Shown: in pieces, positions 1 to 11,870 of the stretch
How the letters are laid out: every line of letters starts with the position of its first letter
Numbering within the stretch: position 1 is the first letter of the stretch
Origin: Cotesia glomerata
Taxonomy: Eukaryota; Arthropoda; Insecta; Hymenoptera; Braconidae
Assembly (NCBI RefSeq): GCF_020080835.1
Contig: NC_058167.1
Location: 3,162,659-3,226,658, forward strand
Reading direction: 5' to 3'
Length of the DNA stretch: 64,000 bases
Position numbers and translations under genes: made by a program
Notes under the pieces: model-generated
Database searches by the model: none
What the model was told of the DNA's origin: nothing
Seen by the model: the letters and a program-made list of their open reading frames with translations, nothing else

Positions 1-119
1 CTACTCAACATTTTAGTTTTTTAAAAAAAGTTACCAACAAAATAAAAATAAGTACATCTACGTATGTTTGCGTGAGATCTGGCAACTGTATTCACGATAT
101 TTCATATAAATATATATTT

Positions 120-735
120 TTAACTTCCCACTAAAAAAATTGAAAATTTTTAATAATGGGAAGTTATTGATTTCGGTCCGATTTTTAAAAGTCGAGTTTT
201 CATCGGATGTCCACGTTTTAAGGTCCCAGGAAGCCATTCTGATTATTCCCGCCGAGGTGTCCGGCCGTGTGTGTGTGTGTCAATAAGTTTTTGTCGTACG
301 GTTTCTCAAAAACGAATCAACCGATTGAGTTCTACGACACGTCATTCGAAAGGAAATCGAACGACGCATTTAAAAGTTATAGTTGTTTAGAAATTCACAA
401 AATTTTTTTTTTTCGGTATTTTTTTAAGATATTTTCCAGTTTCTTTTACCGATCAATAAAAACTTGTACATTTTCTGTTTTTGCATTGAAAACTGCATCG
501 AATGCTTTTTCAAAAAACAAAATCGAACGACGCACTCAAAAGTTACAGTTGTTTAATAAATACATTTGGAGCTCGAGGAGCTCAAAATGTGAAAAACTGC
601 GCTTTGAGCTTGAAAAGCTCAAATATTAATCAAAAAACACATTCTAAGGTGCTTGAAATGCAAACTTAGCAGGAAGTTCTAGGGTTGACCCGCAGGGTCA
701 ACCGATTTCCAGATTTTTTCAATTATGTAGAAATA
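120..735 (-). repeat. Dispersed repeat family with GAGCTC palindromes, copy 1
   Basis: Non-coding interspersed repeat, read here in reverse. It begins (+ strand) with a short hairpin whose arms are AACTTCCC and GGGAAGTT, passes through a (GT)n stretch near 265-282, and ends with GAGCTC-containing palindromes (about 568-625) and the conserved tail ending GGTTGACC-like sequence near 685-703. The same order, in the opposite orientation, is seen at 34298-35185; shorter or rearranged copies lie at 8170-8530, 39602-39902 and 49380-49908. No credible coding capacity is visible. It is probably a non-autonomous mobile element; its class is unresolved. Outer limits are approximate. Confidence 0.7.
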
Positions 736-1390
736 ATTTTTTTATGATATTTAAATAAACTTTATTTAACTAGACAATGCGTTATAATAAAACTTTCGAT
801 GTATTAAATACCTTTTTTTCTATTATTAGTGTCGTTTTTTCTACAAACGTAGGATAACGCGATAGATAAAATATTTAGAAAGATTTTTATCTTGTTACGT
901 CAAAGAAGTATAACTTCTAACGTGCGTACATAAGTACACACACACTTTTTTTTTTAATTTTCAGGGTACCCTATTTTGCTCCCCTCCTCTAACCTTTACT
1001 TGCAAATGTAAAGCCGGCGCATGCGCTTTTTAGTCAGAAGTATAGTGGGGGAAAGGCCCAGTCACGCGGGCCCAGTGTACTGTAAGCAAGATTTTTAAGG
1101 TTCAGTTTCATAGTGATTGTTGAGAGGAACATTCGAGAAAAATATCAAAATTCATCACCAAATTTTTTTCAAAGAATATTAGTGATTTCATTGCTGAATA
1201 GTTTATTATTCTATAAAAGTTCTGTAGTGAATTTTTGACATATTACATGATTCATAAAATCTATCAAAGTGAACAGTAATAATCAAAATTATTTGCAAAA
1301 GTGTATCTTGAAAAGTGAATTAACCTCTCTCATATTTTCTCATAATAGTTTTCAAAGTAAATCTTCCATACGAAAATTAAATATCTAATC
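736..1390. other. AT-rich upstream region of the ankyrin gene
   Basis: No coding region is recognised. The stretch holds poly-T runs and a more GC-balanced segment at about 965-1080, followed by AT-rich sequence leading to the ATG at 1391. It could be promoter and 5' UTR of the downstream ankyrin ORF, but I see no decisive TATA or initiator element. Confidence 0.4.
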
Positions 1391-2935
<1,545 letters not shown>

Positions 2936-3111
2936 ATGTTATTTCTGTTAAGGGTTCTCGAAATCCTTATATACAATTTAAATATAAATTAACATGTTCC
3001 TCTCGTAAGATGTTTTTTTTTTTGGTTTTAAAAAGTATGTTTTTATTAATAATAATATATAAATTAAATAATAAATAATAAATATATAATTTAAATATAA
3101 ATAATATATAA

Positions 3112-3345
3112 AGATTATGGGTTCTACATATCAACATTATTAATAAATGTTATTAATATTAATGGTTACTTAAAATCCCTAAACATAATTTAAATGTAAG
3201 TTAACACTTAAATATCGCAAAGTGTTCGAACGGGCGCGCGGCTATTCTTTTACGTGGGGTCATCGAGGTCCCGTGTACGAATCCTATATAATTTTTTTTT
3301 TCTTTTTTTTTTCAATAAAAATTTTTGGCATATTTTTTTTTGTAT
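3112..3345 (+). repeat. Dispersed repeat with tRNA B-box-like motif, copy 2
   Basis: Second copy of the family that starts AAGATTATGGGTTCTACA, with the GCGCGCGGCTATTC core at 3233-3246 and the B-box-like CGTGTACGAATCC at about 3273-3285, followed by poly-T. It is closer to the copy at 6940-7292 than to the one at 2531; the last two also share the sequence directly upstream (TTTAAATATAAATAATATA). Between this copy and the hAT gene (3346-3536) I see only AT-rich sequence. Confidence 0.6.
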
Positions 3346-3536
3346 CTCTTTCCACGTCACCCATGGGGTGAGATACAATGGTACGCATTGTTTTTAACGT
3401 GATATCCCCAGTAGGTGTAATCCACGACAAAATCAAAAGAAATATTCAAATTTACAGCCAAAATATTGCACTAACATTCAAAAAAAAAAAAATAAATAAA
3501 AAAAAATGTAACCTATTCCATAAATTTTTAATTAGC

Positions 3537-5660
3537 TCAGTTATCATTTGGGTTGTAAGTTTGCAAGTGAAGTTTTTCTTCTGATTTTGTACCTGCCTTA
3601 CTGTATAAATTTTTCGCGTCCATTTTCGAAAGATGTTCCCTATCTATATTTACACTGGTCGCACTGTCCTCCTTAGCACTTATAGCTGATTTTACAACGC
3701 AAGGAGAATTCAGTGTACTCGCTTGAAGACCATTCTTCTTCTTTGTTTTTATGTCTGGGATAAGTGAGAACGCTCTTTCAGCCGCAGCATTTGAAAAAGG
3801 TAATATCCTCACTATACCCAGTAATAAACGCAAAGTTTTATACCGAAAAGAACCATCAGAATTAGTAACAGAGCAAATTGCGATCCACATTTCGTCGAAT
3901 TGCAATTTGTACCATTATTCCTTCTCAAGTTTATTTTCGTGGTACAAGGAATGCCATTCACGAGTGACACTTTCTTCGTCGGTAACGCGCAAATGACGGC
4001 AAACGTTAATTACGCACGCGAGTGTCTCCTTACGATCCTCATTGAATAACGCGGAATATCCCTTAAATACCGCCAAACTTTTTAAAAACGGGTCATCGAA
4101 CGGAAGCCTTTTGACGATTTGATTTGCCGCAGTAACGTAGAACACAGTGCATTTTTGACGGAATGTGTTGACTTCCGCTTGTGAAATCCCTTCAGATATT
4201 TTTTCAACCAAATATTCTTTGCAATTATAACCAACATCAATTTCGTTTAAATTACGCTGATTCGCGCGAATTCCGAAATTGATGTGACGTACATTTGTAT
4301 CGAATATTTCTGGTTTTAACATTTCAGGTTTCAGAAATTTCTGGAGAATTACCATAAGCATTTCTTTCGAAACTGGTTGCAAACAGTGAACTAATGTTCG
4401 CTCATGTTGAAAATAAGCGTTTAATTTGTTAAAAAAATTGAGTGCGAAATGCAAAAAAAGCATGTATGCTTTCGTAAATGGCATTTTTAAAATTTCAAGG
4501 AGGTCACCTGCTTGTTTTCCATTTTCAAATGACTGTTCAGTCAAAAAAGCAATCAGTGTATCCCAATTTTTTAAAATGTTATCAATTGCGGAATGGCGCG
4601 ACAACCATTTTGTTTCGGCATATCTCGTTATTTTCGTCGGACGATCCTGAAAGGTTTTTTGAAATTCGCGAAAGATGGCTGTTCTTTTGGGGCTAGCATT
4701 TAGAAATGACGCGATATTTTTAATAAAACTATTGATTTCGTCTGGAATCACGACGTATGCAGCGCTGTTACTTCACGCGAGAGAATGGCAGATACACGGT
4801 ATCGTAACAAGTTTGGGTCAATTTTCCGATAACAATTTACGAACTGATAAATAGTTGCACATCATAACCGATGCATTATCACTCGCATAGCCAACTATGT
4901 TGGATAATGGAATCTGTTTTCTCCAAAATTCTTTTTTCAGCGACTTAAATAGTTCACTGGCTTAGCAGTTAGTTGCATCTAAATGAATTAATTGTAATAA
5001 TTCTGTTGTAACTGTCAACATATTTGGCTCAACGTAACGCACCATGACCACCATCCATTTATCGTTCGTACAATCCGAACTTTCATCTAAATGAATCGAA
5101 AAATTATTTTCGCGTAATATTTTGGTCATACGGTCGGTTTCAACTACGCTAAGAACATTATCAATAAGTTTACTCGCTTTAGTTTTTCCCACCTTCATAG
5201 CCTGTAACACGGCAGGCTTTTTCCCTATCGTTTTAAATAAATTTAACATTTGCGAAGCTATCGATAACGAGAGGTTATTTTCGGCTAAAAAAGTCGCGAA
5301 ACGAAGTTCAGCAATTTGTACCCTTTCTTTAAAATCAAACTCAGCATCACTATCAGCTAAAGAAGATTTTGAATTAGAAGAACAAACTGCTTGCTGAACA
5401 GACGCAGAAGACGTCGTGTTCTCGATATTTGTAGATTCCTGAATCAGCAATTGCATATTTTTTATATGCCCTCGAGACGTTGAATGGCGCAAAATTTCAC
5501 TGCATCCGCACGACAGCGAGGCTTTACACGCAGTGCAAAAGTATTTCGAGGGGTCCGAAGGAACTTCCCGAACCCATTGACGCCACTCTGGGTAAATATC
5601 GTACCATTGATGCTGGGAAATTTTGGCCGATCTCGGCTTTTTTTTCACAGGCTCAGACAT
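3537..5660 (-). pseudogene. hAT-type transposase, one frame with four stop codons
   Basis: A single reading frame of 707 codons, interrupted only by in-frame stops at 4962-4964 (TAA), 4818-4820 (TGA), 4773-4775 (TGA) and 3915-3917 (TAA); no frameshift is needed. The N-terminus has a BED-like zinc finger (Cys42, Cys45, His59, His65: FCTACKAS...RHSTSRGH). The middle carries the hAT catalytic-region signature (IHLDESSD, then GYASDNASVM after the first stop) and the conserved TKWLSRH block. The end has the hAT C-terminal dimerisation motif (SNAAAERAFSLI). hAT transposases cut and paste DNA with 8-bp target duplications. The family resembles the ZBED5/SCAND3-type proteins. Terminal inverted repeats were not identified. 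The few, all in-frame lesions suggest a fairly young inactive copy. Confidence 0.88.
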
Positions 5661-5739
5661 TAGTAAAAAAGACAGTAAATAATACAGAAAAAAAAATATT
5701 GGAAAAAATACTACATAAACAACTTATCGAAAATTAATC

Positions 5740-6650
5740 GAAATACGTCAATGATACGATTTCACTGAGAAAAAGAATCATGAGTCACGGATGACCGATC
5801 AGATAATCAACAAACCACGTAAAACAGGACTTATAATTTCTTACAGCTAAATCCCGACGCACGCATACAAAAATCCTAAATCATAAATTGTACAATCCTG
5901 ACCTACAGCACAAACAACCCTGACCTACGATACACACAACCCGAACGTACAGCTTACACAATCTCCACACGCAGGTCACTCAATCCCGAAATGCGTTACA
6001 CGATCCCGAATAATCCGTTATGCAATTACGAATAATAAATAAAAAATTCTAAGTCGCGTATACAATATTCCCAAATCACGAGTCACACAAATGATGTACA
6101 GCACATACAATACTAAGTCGCTAATCACACAATCCGGTACACAAATCACACAATCCCAAAGAATCCGTCACAAAGTAGTGATTAATAAACTAAAAATCCC
6201 GTACCACGTATTAAATAATCCCGAGACAAATGCCACACAACCGCGAATAATCTGTCAAGAAATCACGACTTATTTACTATTTAAATGACTATACACTAAT
6301 TTAAAGAAATAAGAAAAGAAAAGTAATTAAAAATATTATTATAATTATTGAAAAACTGTAAACGTAGGCTTACAATAATGGGAAATACCTTGAACGCTGA
6401 ACGATACACTTCTATCGATGGCTAACAGTGAATATATAAGAAAAAATGCGCGCTTTTCAGACAAAGATATTGATACGCGAGCAAAAACAAAAGCTGCCGA
6501 ACGACGGTTACTACTAGGAAAAACATTGGAGACTCACACTAACTCAGTAACACTTTCGTAAAAAAACATTGAGTTTGTAAAAATCAATACTAATAATAAT
6601 AAATCAAATATTGATAAAATTAATACGAACATTTTTAATTTTATTATAAT
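5740..6650. other. Non-coding region with degenerate short repeats (5860-6260)
   Basis: No gene is seen. Between about 5860 and 6260 a loose motif recurs, variants of CACACAATCCCGAA and TACAATCC separated by 15-30 bases, giving a C/A-rich, G-poor strand unlike the surrounding AT-rich DNA. It looks like an old, diverged minisatellite. The rest (6260-6650) is AT-rich without recognised features. Confidence 0.45.
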
Positions 6651-6865
6651 GTAAAAGACCTAGTTATTGACACTGAACTAGTTATTGACACTTGGAGTTT
6701 TATTTCAATTAAATAAAACAAATCGACTATAATAAATTAATAAATAAAATTTTTAAATTATAAATTTTAAGATAATTAGTTTCTTTAAAATAATTTATTT
6801 TTTAAATTAGAATAAAATTGCAAGTGTCAATCAACTAGGCTAGTATCAATAACTGGGTCTTTTAC
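6651..6865. mobile_element. 215-bp MITE with about 45-bp terminal inverted repeats
   Basis: Left end GTAAAAGACCTAGTTATTGA and right end (read in reverse) GTAAAAGACCCAGTTATTGA are inverted copies that stay similar for about 45 bases. The left arm holds an internal duplication of CTAGTTATTGACACT. The centre is AT-only and non-coding. This is the structure of a miniature inverted-repeat transposable element; the parent family and the target duplication could not be established. Confidence 0.75.
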
Positions 6866-6939
6866 CTTACTAAAATTTTATTAAAAAAAAAAAGAACATT
6901 GTGAAGGCTTCGAACATTGTTAATTAAACCATGATAATA

Positions 6940-7292
6940 ATATTAATGACAACGATGATGATAATAATAATAGTAACAATTACAATAAAAAAAAATTTAC
7001 AAGAATAACAATTATGAGAATCAATTTTATATTATTGCTTCTGTAATAAATAAAGTATAAAAAAAATATGCTAAAAATTTTTATTGAAAAAAAAAAGAAA
7101 AAAAAAATTATATAGGATTCGAACACGGGACCTCGATGACCCCACGCAAAAGAATAGCCGCGCGCCCGTTCGAACACTGCGATATTTAAGTGTTAACTTA
7201 CATTTAAATTATGTTTAGGGATTATAAGTAACCATTAATAATAATAAAATTTATTAATAATGTTGATATGTAGAACCCATAATCTTTATATA
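6940..7292 (-). repeat. Dispersed repeat with tRNA B-box-like motif, copy 3
   Basis: Reverse-oriented copy of the unit at 3112-3345. Read on the minus strand it starts AAAGATTATGGGTTCTAC at about 7290, contains GGGCGCGCGGCTATTC and CCCGTGTTCGAATCC around 7112-7170, then poly-T and an AT-rich tail ending in ATT/ATC triplets. Confidence 0.6.
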
Positions 7293-7499
7293 TTATTTAT
7301 ATTTAAAGCAGTATGGTGCAACTTTGGCGCATCCCACTCCTTTGAGGTGGGGGTAACGTGTGTGTGTATGTGTGAGTCCGCAGCGCTAGCAGTAGTAGTA
7401 GTAACGGTAATATAAACTATTGCAAGGTCGCTGAGCTTGCAAACTGCTAGTAGTAGAGGCTCTTATTAAATAATAATAATTATTATAATGTACATATAC

Positions 7500-7507
7500 A
7501 TTATATA

Positions 7508-7552
<45 letters not shown>

Positions 7553-7632
7553 TATACTGCTTATATATGGCATATAGCAGGATATATAGTATATCATATA
7601 TATATATATACTCTATATATATATATACATTA
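7500..7632. repeat. AT/TATA microsatellite cluster
   Basis: Runs of (AT)n at 7510-7550 and around 7590-7630, separated by related imperfect TATA-rich sequence. Directly after it, at 7632, comes TAGGGTGTTTCAAAAA, resembling TTAGGGTGCTTCATTT after the AT tract at 11845; this pairing of AT tract and motif suggests one transposon end family. The segment 7640-8069 is AT-rich and holds no recognised gene. Confidence 0.85.
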
Positions 7633-8069
7633 GGGTGTTTCAAAAAAAAAGACGAATTTTTTTTTTTTTTTTTTCTTTAATGGTGTCTAAAAAATTGATA
7701 GTATACCTAAAAAAACAAAAATTTTGGCGCCCATGTGTGAAGCTCTTAATATCAATAGTAAGATTTGCTTGTATCCATTTCTTTTATTTTCTCCATTTAA
7801 ATAACACGGGAGAAAATTTTTACCCTTAATTTTTTAATTTTATTATTACTTTGGAACGGTTCATCATAACAACAGAAATCTAAAAATGATATTTGTAGGA
7901 GATTTTACGCTCTACAAAAACGTCTGAAAACCAAAGTTTCCTCCAGATTAACGGCTTCAAAGATATCCGCGGTCAAAGATAACACTAATAAAAATTTATA
8001 ATATTTTCCAATAAAACTACAAAAATATCATATGCTACTATTTTTATTATTTTTTTATGTTAAATTACT

Positions 8070-8169
8070 NNNNNNNNNNNNNNNNNNNNNNNNNNNNNNN
8101 NNNNNNNNNNNNNNNNNNNNNNNNNNNNNNNNNNNNNNNNNNNNNNNNNNNNNNNNNNNNNNNNNNNNN
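8070..8169. other. Assembly gap (100 N)
   Basis: Exactly 100 undetermined bases. This is a conventional scaffold gap of unknown real size, so features on either side need not be adjacent. Confidence 1.
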
Positions 8170-8530
8170 AATTTTCCGTTCTATCAATTTAAACTTGGAA
8201 ATTCTTTATGAAGCTTAAAAAACTGCGTCGAATTTCACCAACCGCGTAGAAATCGGTTTATTCATTCAAAAGTTATTTCGATTTGAATATTCAAAAAATA
8301 GTGTTTTATCAAACGTCTATCACACTTTTGAGCTCGAAGAGCTCAAAAGCATACAAAATCTATTTTTTGAGCTCGAAGAGCTCGAAATAACACAAATTTT
8401 ATTTATGAGCTCGAAGAGCTCAAAAACGTCACAAGTGCAATTTCAAGCGTTTAGGTATAGAATTGGCGGGAAGTTACAGAGATGGCCTTCAGGGTCAACT
8501 GTTTTCCTAATTTTTTTTTCTTGTAAAATT
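8170..8530 (-). repeat. Dispersed GAGCTC-palindrome repeat, copy 2 (cut by gap)
   Basis: Contains three GAGCTCGAAGAGCTC-type palindromes at about 8331-8346, 8371-8386 and 8407-8420, then the conserved end with GGCGGGAAGTTACAGAG and GGGTCAACTGTTTTCC followed by AATTTTTTTT. It matches the reverse complement of the start of the copy at 34298. The other end is hidden by the N gap. Confidence 0.7.
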
Positions 8531-8844
8531 CGTCAAATCGATCTATTTGGACTTAAAAAAATTTGAATTACACAATGACGCACACCAAGTACATTCCAAA
8601 ATTGTTTTTTTTTATTTTTAAATTTACAACAAAATTTTTTTTAATTATCGAAAATCATATACAATCATATCAGTTACTTGGATTTTTTAATTTTTTAATT
8701 TTATATCTTTTTGTAAAGGAAAAAAATTTTGTTCTTATAATAGTCTTATGAACATGGACTTGGCGCTATTTTTTACAGAGGAACTGTTTTTGATCGGATC
8801 AAATTATACTCAATCTGGTCGTTTTATTTTTTGCTTAAATCACA

Positions 8845-11736
8845 ATGCCGTCGAATCAGGAAAGAAGAGTGAATAAACAATATTTATTGCCATCTTATAA
8901 GCGTAATCAAGTAAGTAAGAGAACAAAAGAGCGTTGGAGACTTGTCTTTCAAAAATCTTTCGAACAGTCCATAAATAAAAAAGAAAATCATAATCAATGT
9001 TTCTCCCCCACTGGAAATAATAGCAGTTAGGAACATTCGACGGATGTTAATGAACAGCTACCCGACATAAATATTCATAAAAATATAAATCCCGAAGAAA
9101 ACGATCATGTCTCATCTACTGAAATCAGTGAAATTAGTGATAGCGATAGTTTATCACATTGTAATATTAACTCCTCATCTAATAGTTCTCATTCTCAATG
9201 TCACTTTCATTCAACAAGATTTAATACAGATGATTTCCAAGGTAGTAAATTAATGTTTCCTGAAGCACAAATAACTGTGGCAAACTTTATGTTCATGATC
9301 ATAGTATATTTGGTACAGAAAAATTTAACAAAAAGAGATGAAGATGATCTTATACAACTTATAAAAATATTAGCTGGCCCGGAATTCATATCGTGGAATG
9401 CCTCTCAGCATGCACGTGCTAAAACATATAGTCCTCCTAAATCGAAAATATGTTCACATTTTTTTTTTGCCCAAATAGCAACGTTGTATTAATTTCACAT
9501 AATAACGGTAAAGAAATGAAAGACAAATCTCTAGAATGTACTAATTGTGAAAGAAAATATAAGCTTAAATCAGAAAATTCAAATCAATTTATTACTGTCG
9601 ATTTAGATTATCAGCTTGAAACTCTTTTGCATAACGAAGATATTCACAAAGATTTATTACAATCATTGGATTAACGTGACAAAAATAAAGTCGATGGAGT
9701 AATTCATACTATTTACGACTGTTAATTGTATAAAAACGTTCAACTTTTGTCTCTACAAACATTGTCATACAACGTCAACACAGACGGTGCACCACCTTTC
9801 AAGAGTTCAAATTGTAGTTTTTGGCTGATACAGTTGTGTATAAATAAACTTTCTCCTGAAATACGAAAGCAAAATATAATTCTTGGTGGTATGCTTTTAT
9901 CTTCAACTGAGCCAGGTCCAGAGTTGATGAAAATTTATTTATCAAAATTTATCGATCATGCTGAAAAGCTTATGATTGATGGAATTAATATAACTATGCA
10001 TAATTCGCATGTAACCAAAAATTTTGAATTCCATTGCCTTTTAATATGTGTAGATTCAGTTACTAGACCTGTTATACAAAACCGATATCAGTACAGTGGT
10101 AATCACGGTTGCAGTTGATGCTACGATTTTGGCAAGTACAATAGTTCAGCTGTTCGATATCCTATTACTGAAAACGATCCTATTTTAAGCATTCATAAAG
10201 ATTATGTCAATGATGTAGAAAACGTAGAGAAACTAAATCGACATATTAATGGTGTAAAAGGTCGCTCTGAGCTATTACGATTGGAGCACATAGATTGTGT
10301 ATAGAGTTTTCTTATAGACTATATGCATGATGTTTTATTAGGTGTCACGCGGCAGTTATGGACTATTTGGACAACTCCGAGAACTTCATAAAATTTAACG
10401 CCAGCTGATTGTAAAGAAATTAATAACCGATTTCTCCAAATAAAACGACCACATGAAATTCACAGATTAGTAAGGCCTATCAAAACTATGGCAAAATGGA
10501 AAACGTCTGAGGGAGAATCTTGGTTACTGTTTGATAGCTTACCCTGTTTGGTTGGAATTTTAAAAAAAGAATGTTTTAATTCATATTGCTTATTTGTTTC
10601 AAGCATATTCACATTATCTGGTAATATAGAGCGACTGCGTGGTCGAGCGGTTTAAGTCTTAAACTGCCCGTATAACAGTCGCTCAGGCGTGGGTTCGAGC
10701 CCTGGCAGTCGCAATTTTTCTGCGATTTCCAAGGCTTGCTCCCTGGCCGACTGTACCCTGGCCAGGTTTCTGTGGTTTCCTTGGTCACTGTGCTAAGGGG
10801 CGAGGCACAGGCAAATGCGGGTACAGATTGTAAGTCGGCCACAGCCGCGGAAAGGAGGTAAAGATGTGTATTTAGACACATCAAGGACAATAAATAGTAG
10901 GAAGGGACGTAAAAATCCCACGTGTCTAGGCCAAAAGGCTGACGCGTAAGATTCCAAAAAAAAAAAAAAAAAAAATTATCTGGTAATATTACTGAAAGAA
11001 AATTGATAGAATGTGAGTTAGATTCATTGAAATTTGTTGGAGAATGTGAACAGAATGAAATCTTCTATTTCAGAAAAGAAATCAATGCTGCTCACGGTGT
11101 TTCTCAACAAATTGTTACTTCATCCCTAAAAAGAAATCATATTCGGCGCAATATTAATAATGGTACTGAATCAGCAATGTATCGTGAATATTGTAGAAAA
11201 TTATTTCTTCCATAACAGTTAATAAATTTCGTACGAACATATAATGGTGCAATGCTTACCGGGAAAGCAAATGAACCTAATGCAAGAATTTATAACCTAA
11301 TTTGTGATCTTCACATTCTGGAAGTTCAGAGTCGCAAGATCTATAGCCGATGAATTCTCAAAAAAAAAAATTCTTCGTCGTATGAAGTATACGCGTTCAA
11401 AAAAAATCTGATGATACGGTTATTCAGTTGAAATTCAAGAAAATAATTCAAATACATGACTTTGGTATAATTAATAATACTTGCTATATATACGGTCAAG
11501 AGCTTGTAACAACTCCTGCGGAATTTTGCACAACTCGATTGAATCGTATCTTGGAAGTAGTTGAAATGCAAGGTGATGAAGTATTCATTAATGCTAACGA
11601 TTTAGAATGTAAGCTAGCATTTTTTTCCACTGGAAATAAAACCTATGCTTCATTTTTGTCCGATTATTTGGGAATTTTGGTACCCTTAAGAAATTTTTTT
11701 TGTTATAGTGTCATTATAAAGGATGCTTTTTGTTAA
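8845..11736 (+). pseudogene. EnSpm/CACTA-like transposase relic, interrupted by a SINE
   Basis: A decayed transposase coding region. It starts MPSNQERRVNKQY, has a serine-rich stretch, then conserved blocks typical of Tnp2-type (Transposase_21-related) animal transposases: NTDGAPPFKSSN with LSPEIRKQNIILGG (9770-9900), NRYQYSGNHGCS then a stop where the next codon precedes CYDFGK (10118), and FLIDYMHDVLLGVTRQLW (10306-10360). Stops occur at 9028, 9672, 9723, 10116, 10302 and 10387. A frameshift lies in the T-run near 9460-9470. The SINE at 10628-10974 splits the later part; coding resumes after it (11003-11215) and again at 11428-11736 with further stops between. Function in life: DDE transposition of a CACTA-type element. 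Terminal repeats were not identified. Confidence 0.75.
10628..10974 (+). mobile_element. Full-length tRNA-derived SINE with 15-bp target duplication
   Basis: The head (10631-10712) is tRNA-like: 5' GCGACTG pairs perfectly with 3' CAGTCGC, with an A box (TGGTCGAGCGG) and a B box (GGGTTCGAGCCC). The length between them suits a tRNA with a long variable arm (Leu or Ser type). A tRNA-unrelated body follows, and the element ends in a poly-A of about 20. The 15-bp direct repeat ATTATCTGGTAATAT flanks it at 10613-10627 and 10975-10989, the mark of LINE-mediated insertion. It lies inside the EnSpm-like pseudogene, whose reading continues on both sides, so it inserted later than that element. Confidence 0.93.
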
Positions 11737-11767
11737 TCCAAATTTCATCCAAATATTAAAAATAATT

Positions 11768-11772
<5 letters not shown>

Positions 11773-11845
<73 letters not shown>
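11773..11845. repeat. (AT)n microsatellite
   Basis: About 73 bases of uninterrupted AT dinucleotides, directly followed by TTAGGGTGCTTCATTT and the left arm of the large palindrome. Confidence 0.97.
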
Positions 11846-11848
<3 letters not shown>

Positions 11849-11870
11849 GGTGCTTCATTTGAGACGACTA

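Noticed and set aside
267..629. 120-codon ORF near the window start
   Set aside because: Entirely within a non-coding dispersed repeat; the other copies of the repeat are not open in this frame.
7386..7643. Tyr/Ile-rich ORF on the minus strand
   Set aside because: Comes from TATA-type microsatellites.
10609..10890. 93-codon ORF on the minus strand
   Set aside because: Lies almost wholly within the SINE.
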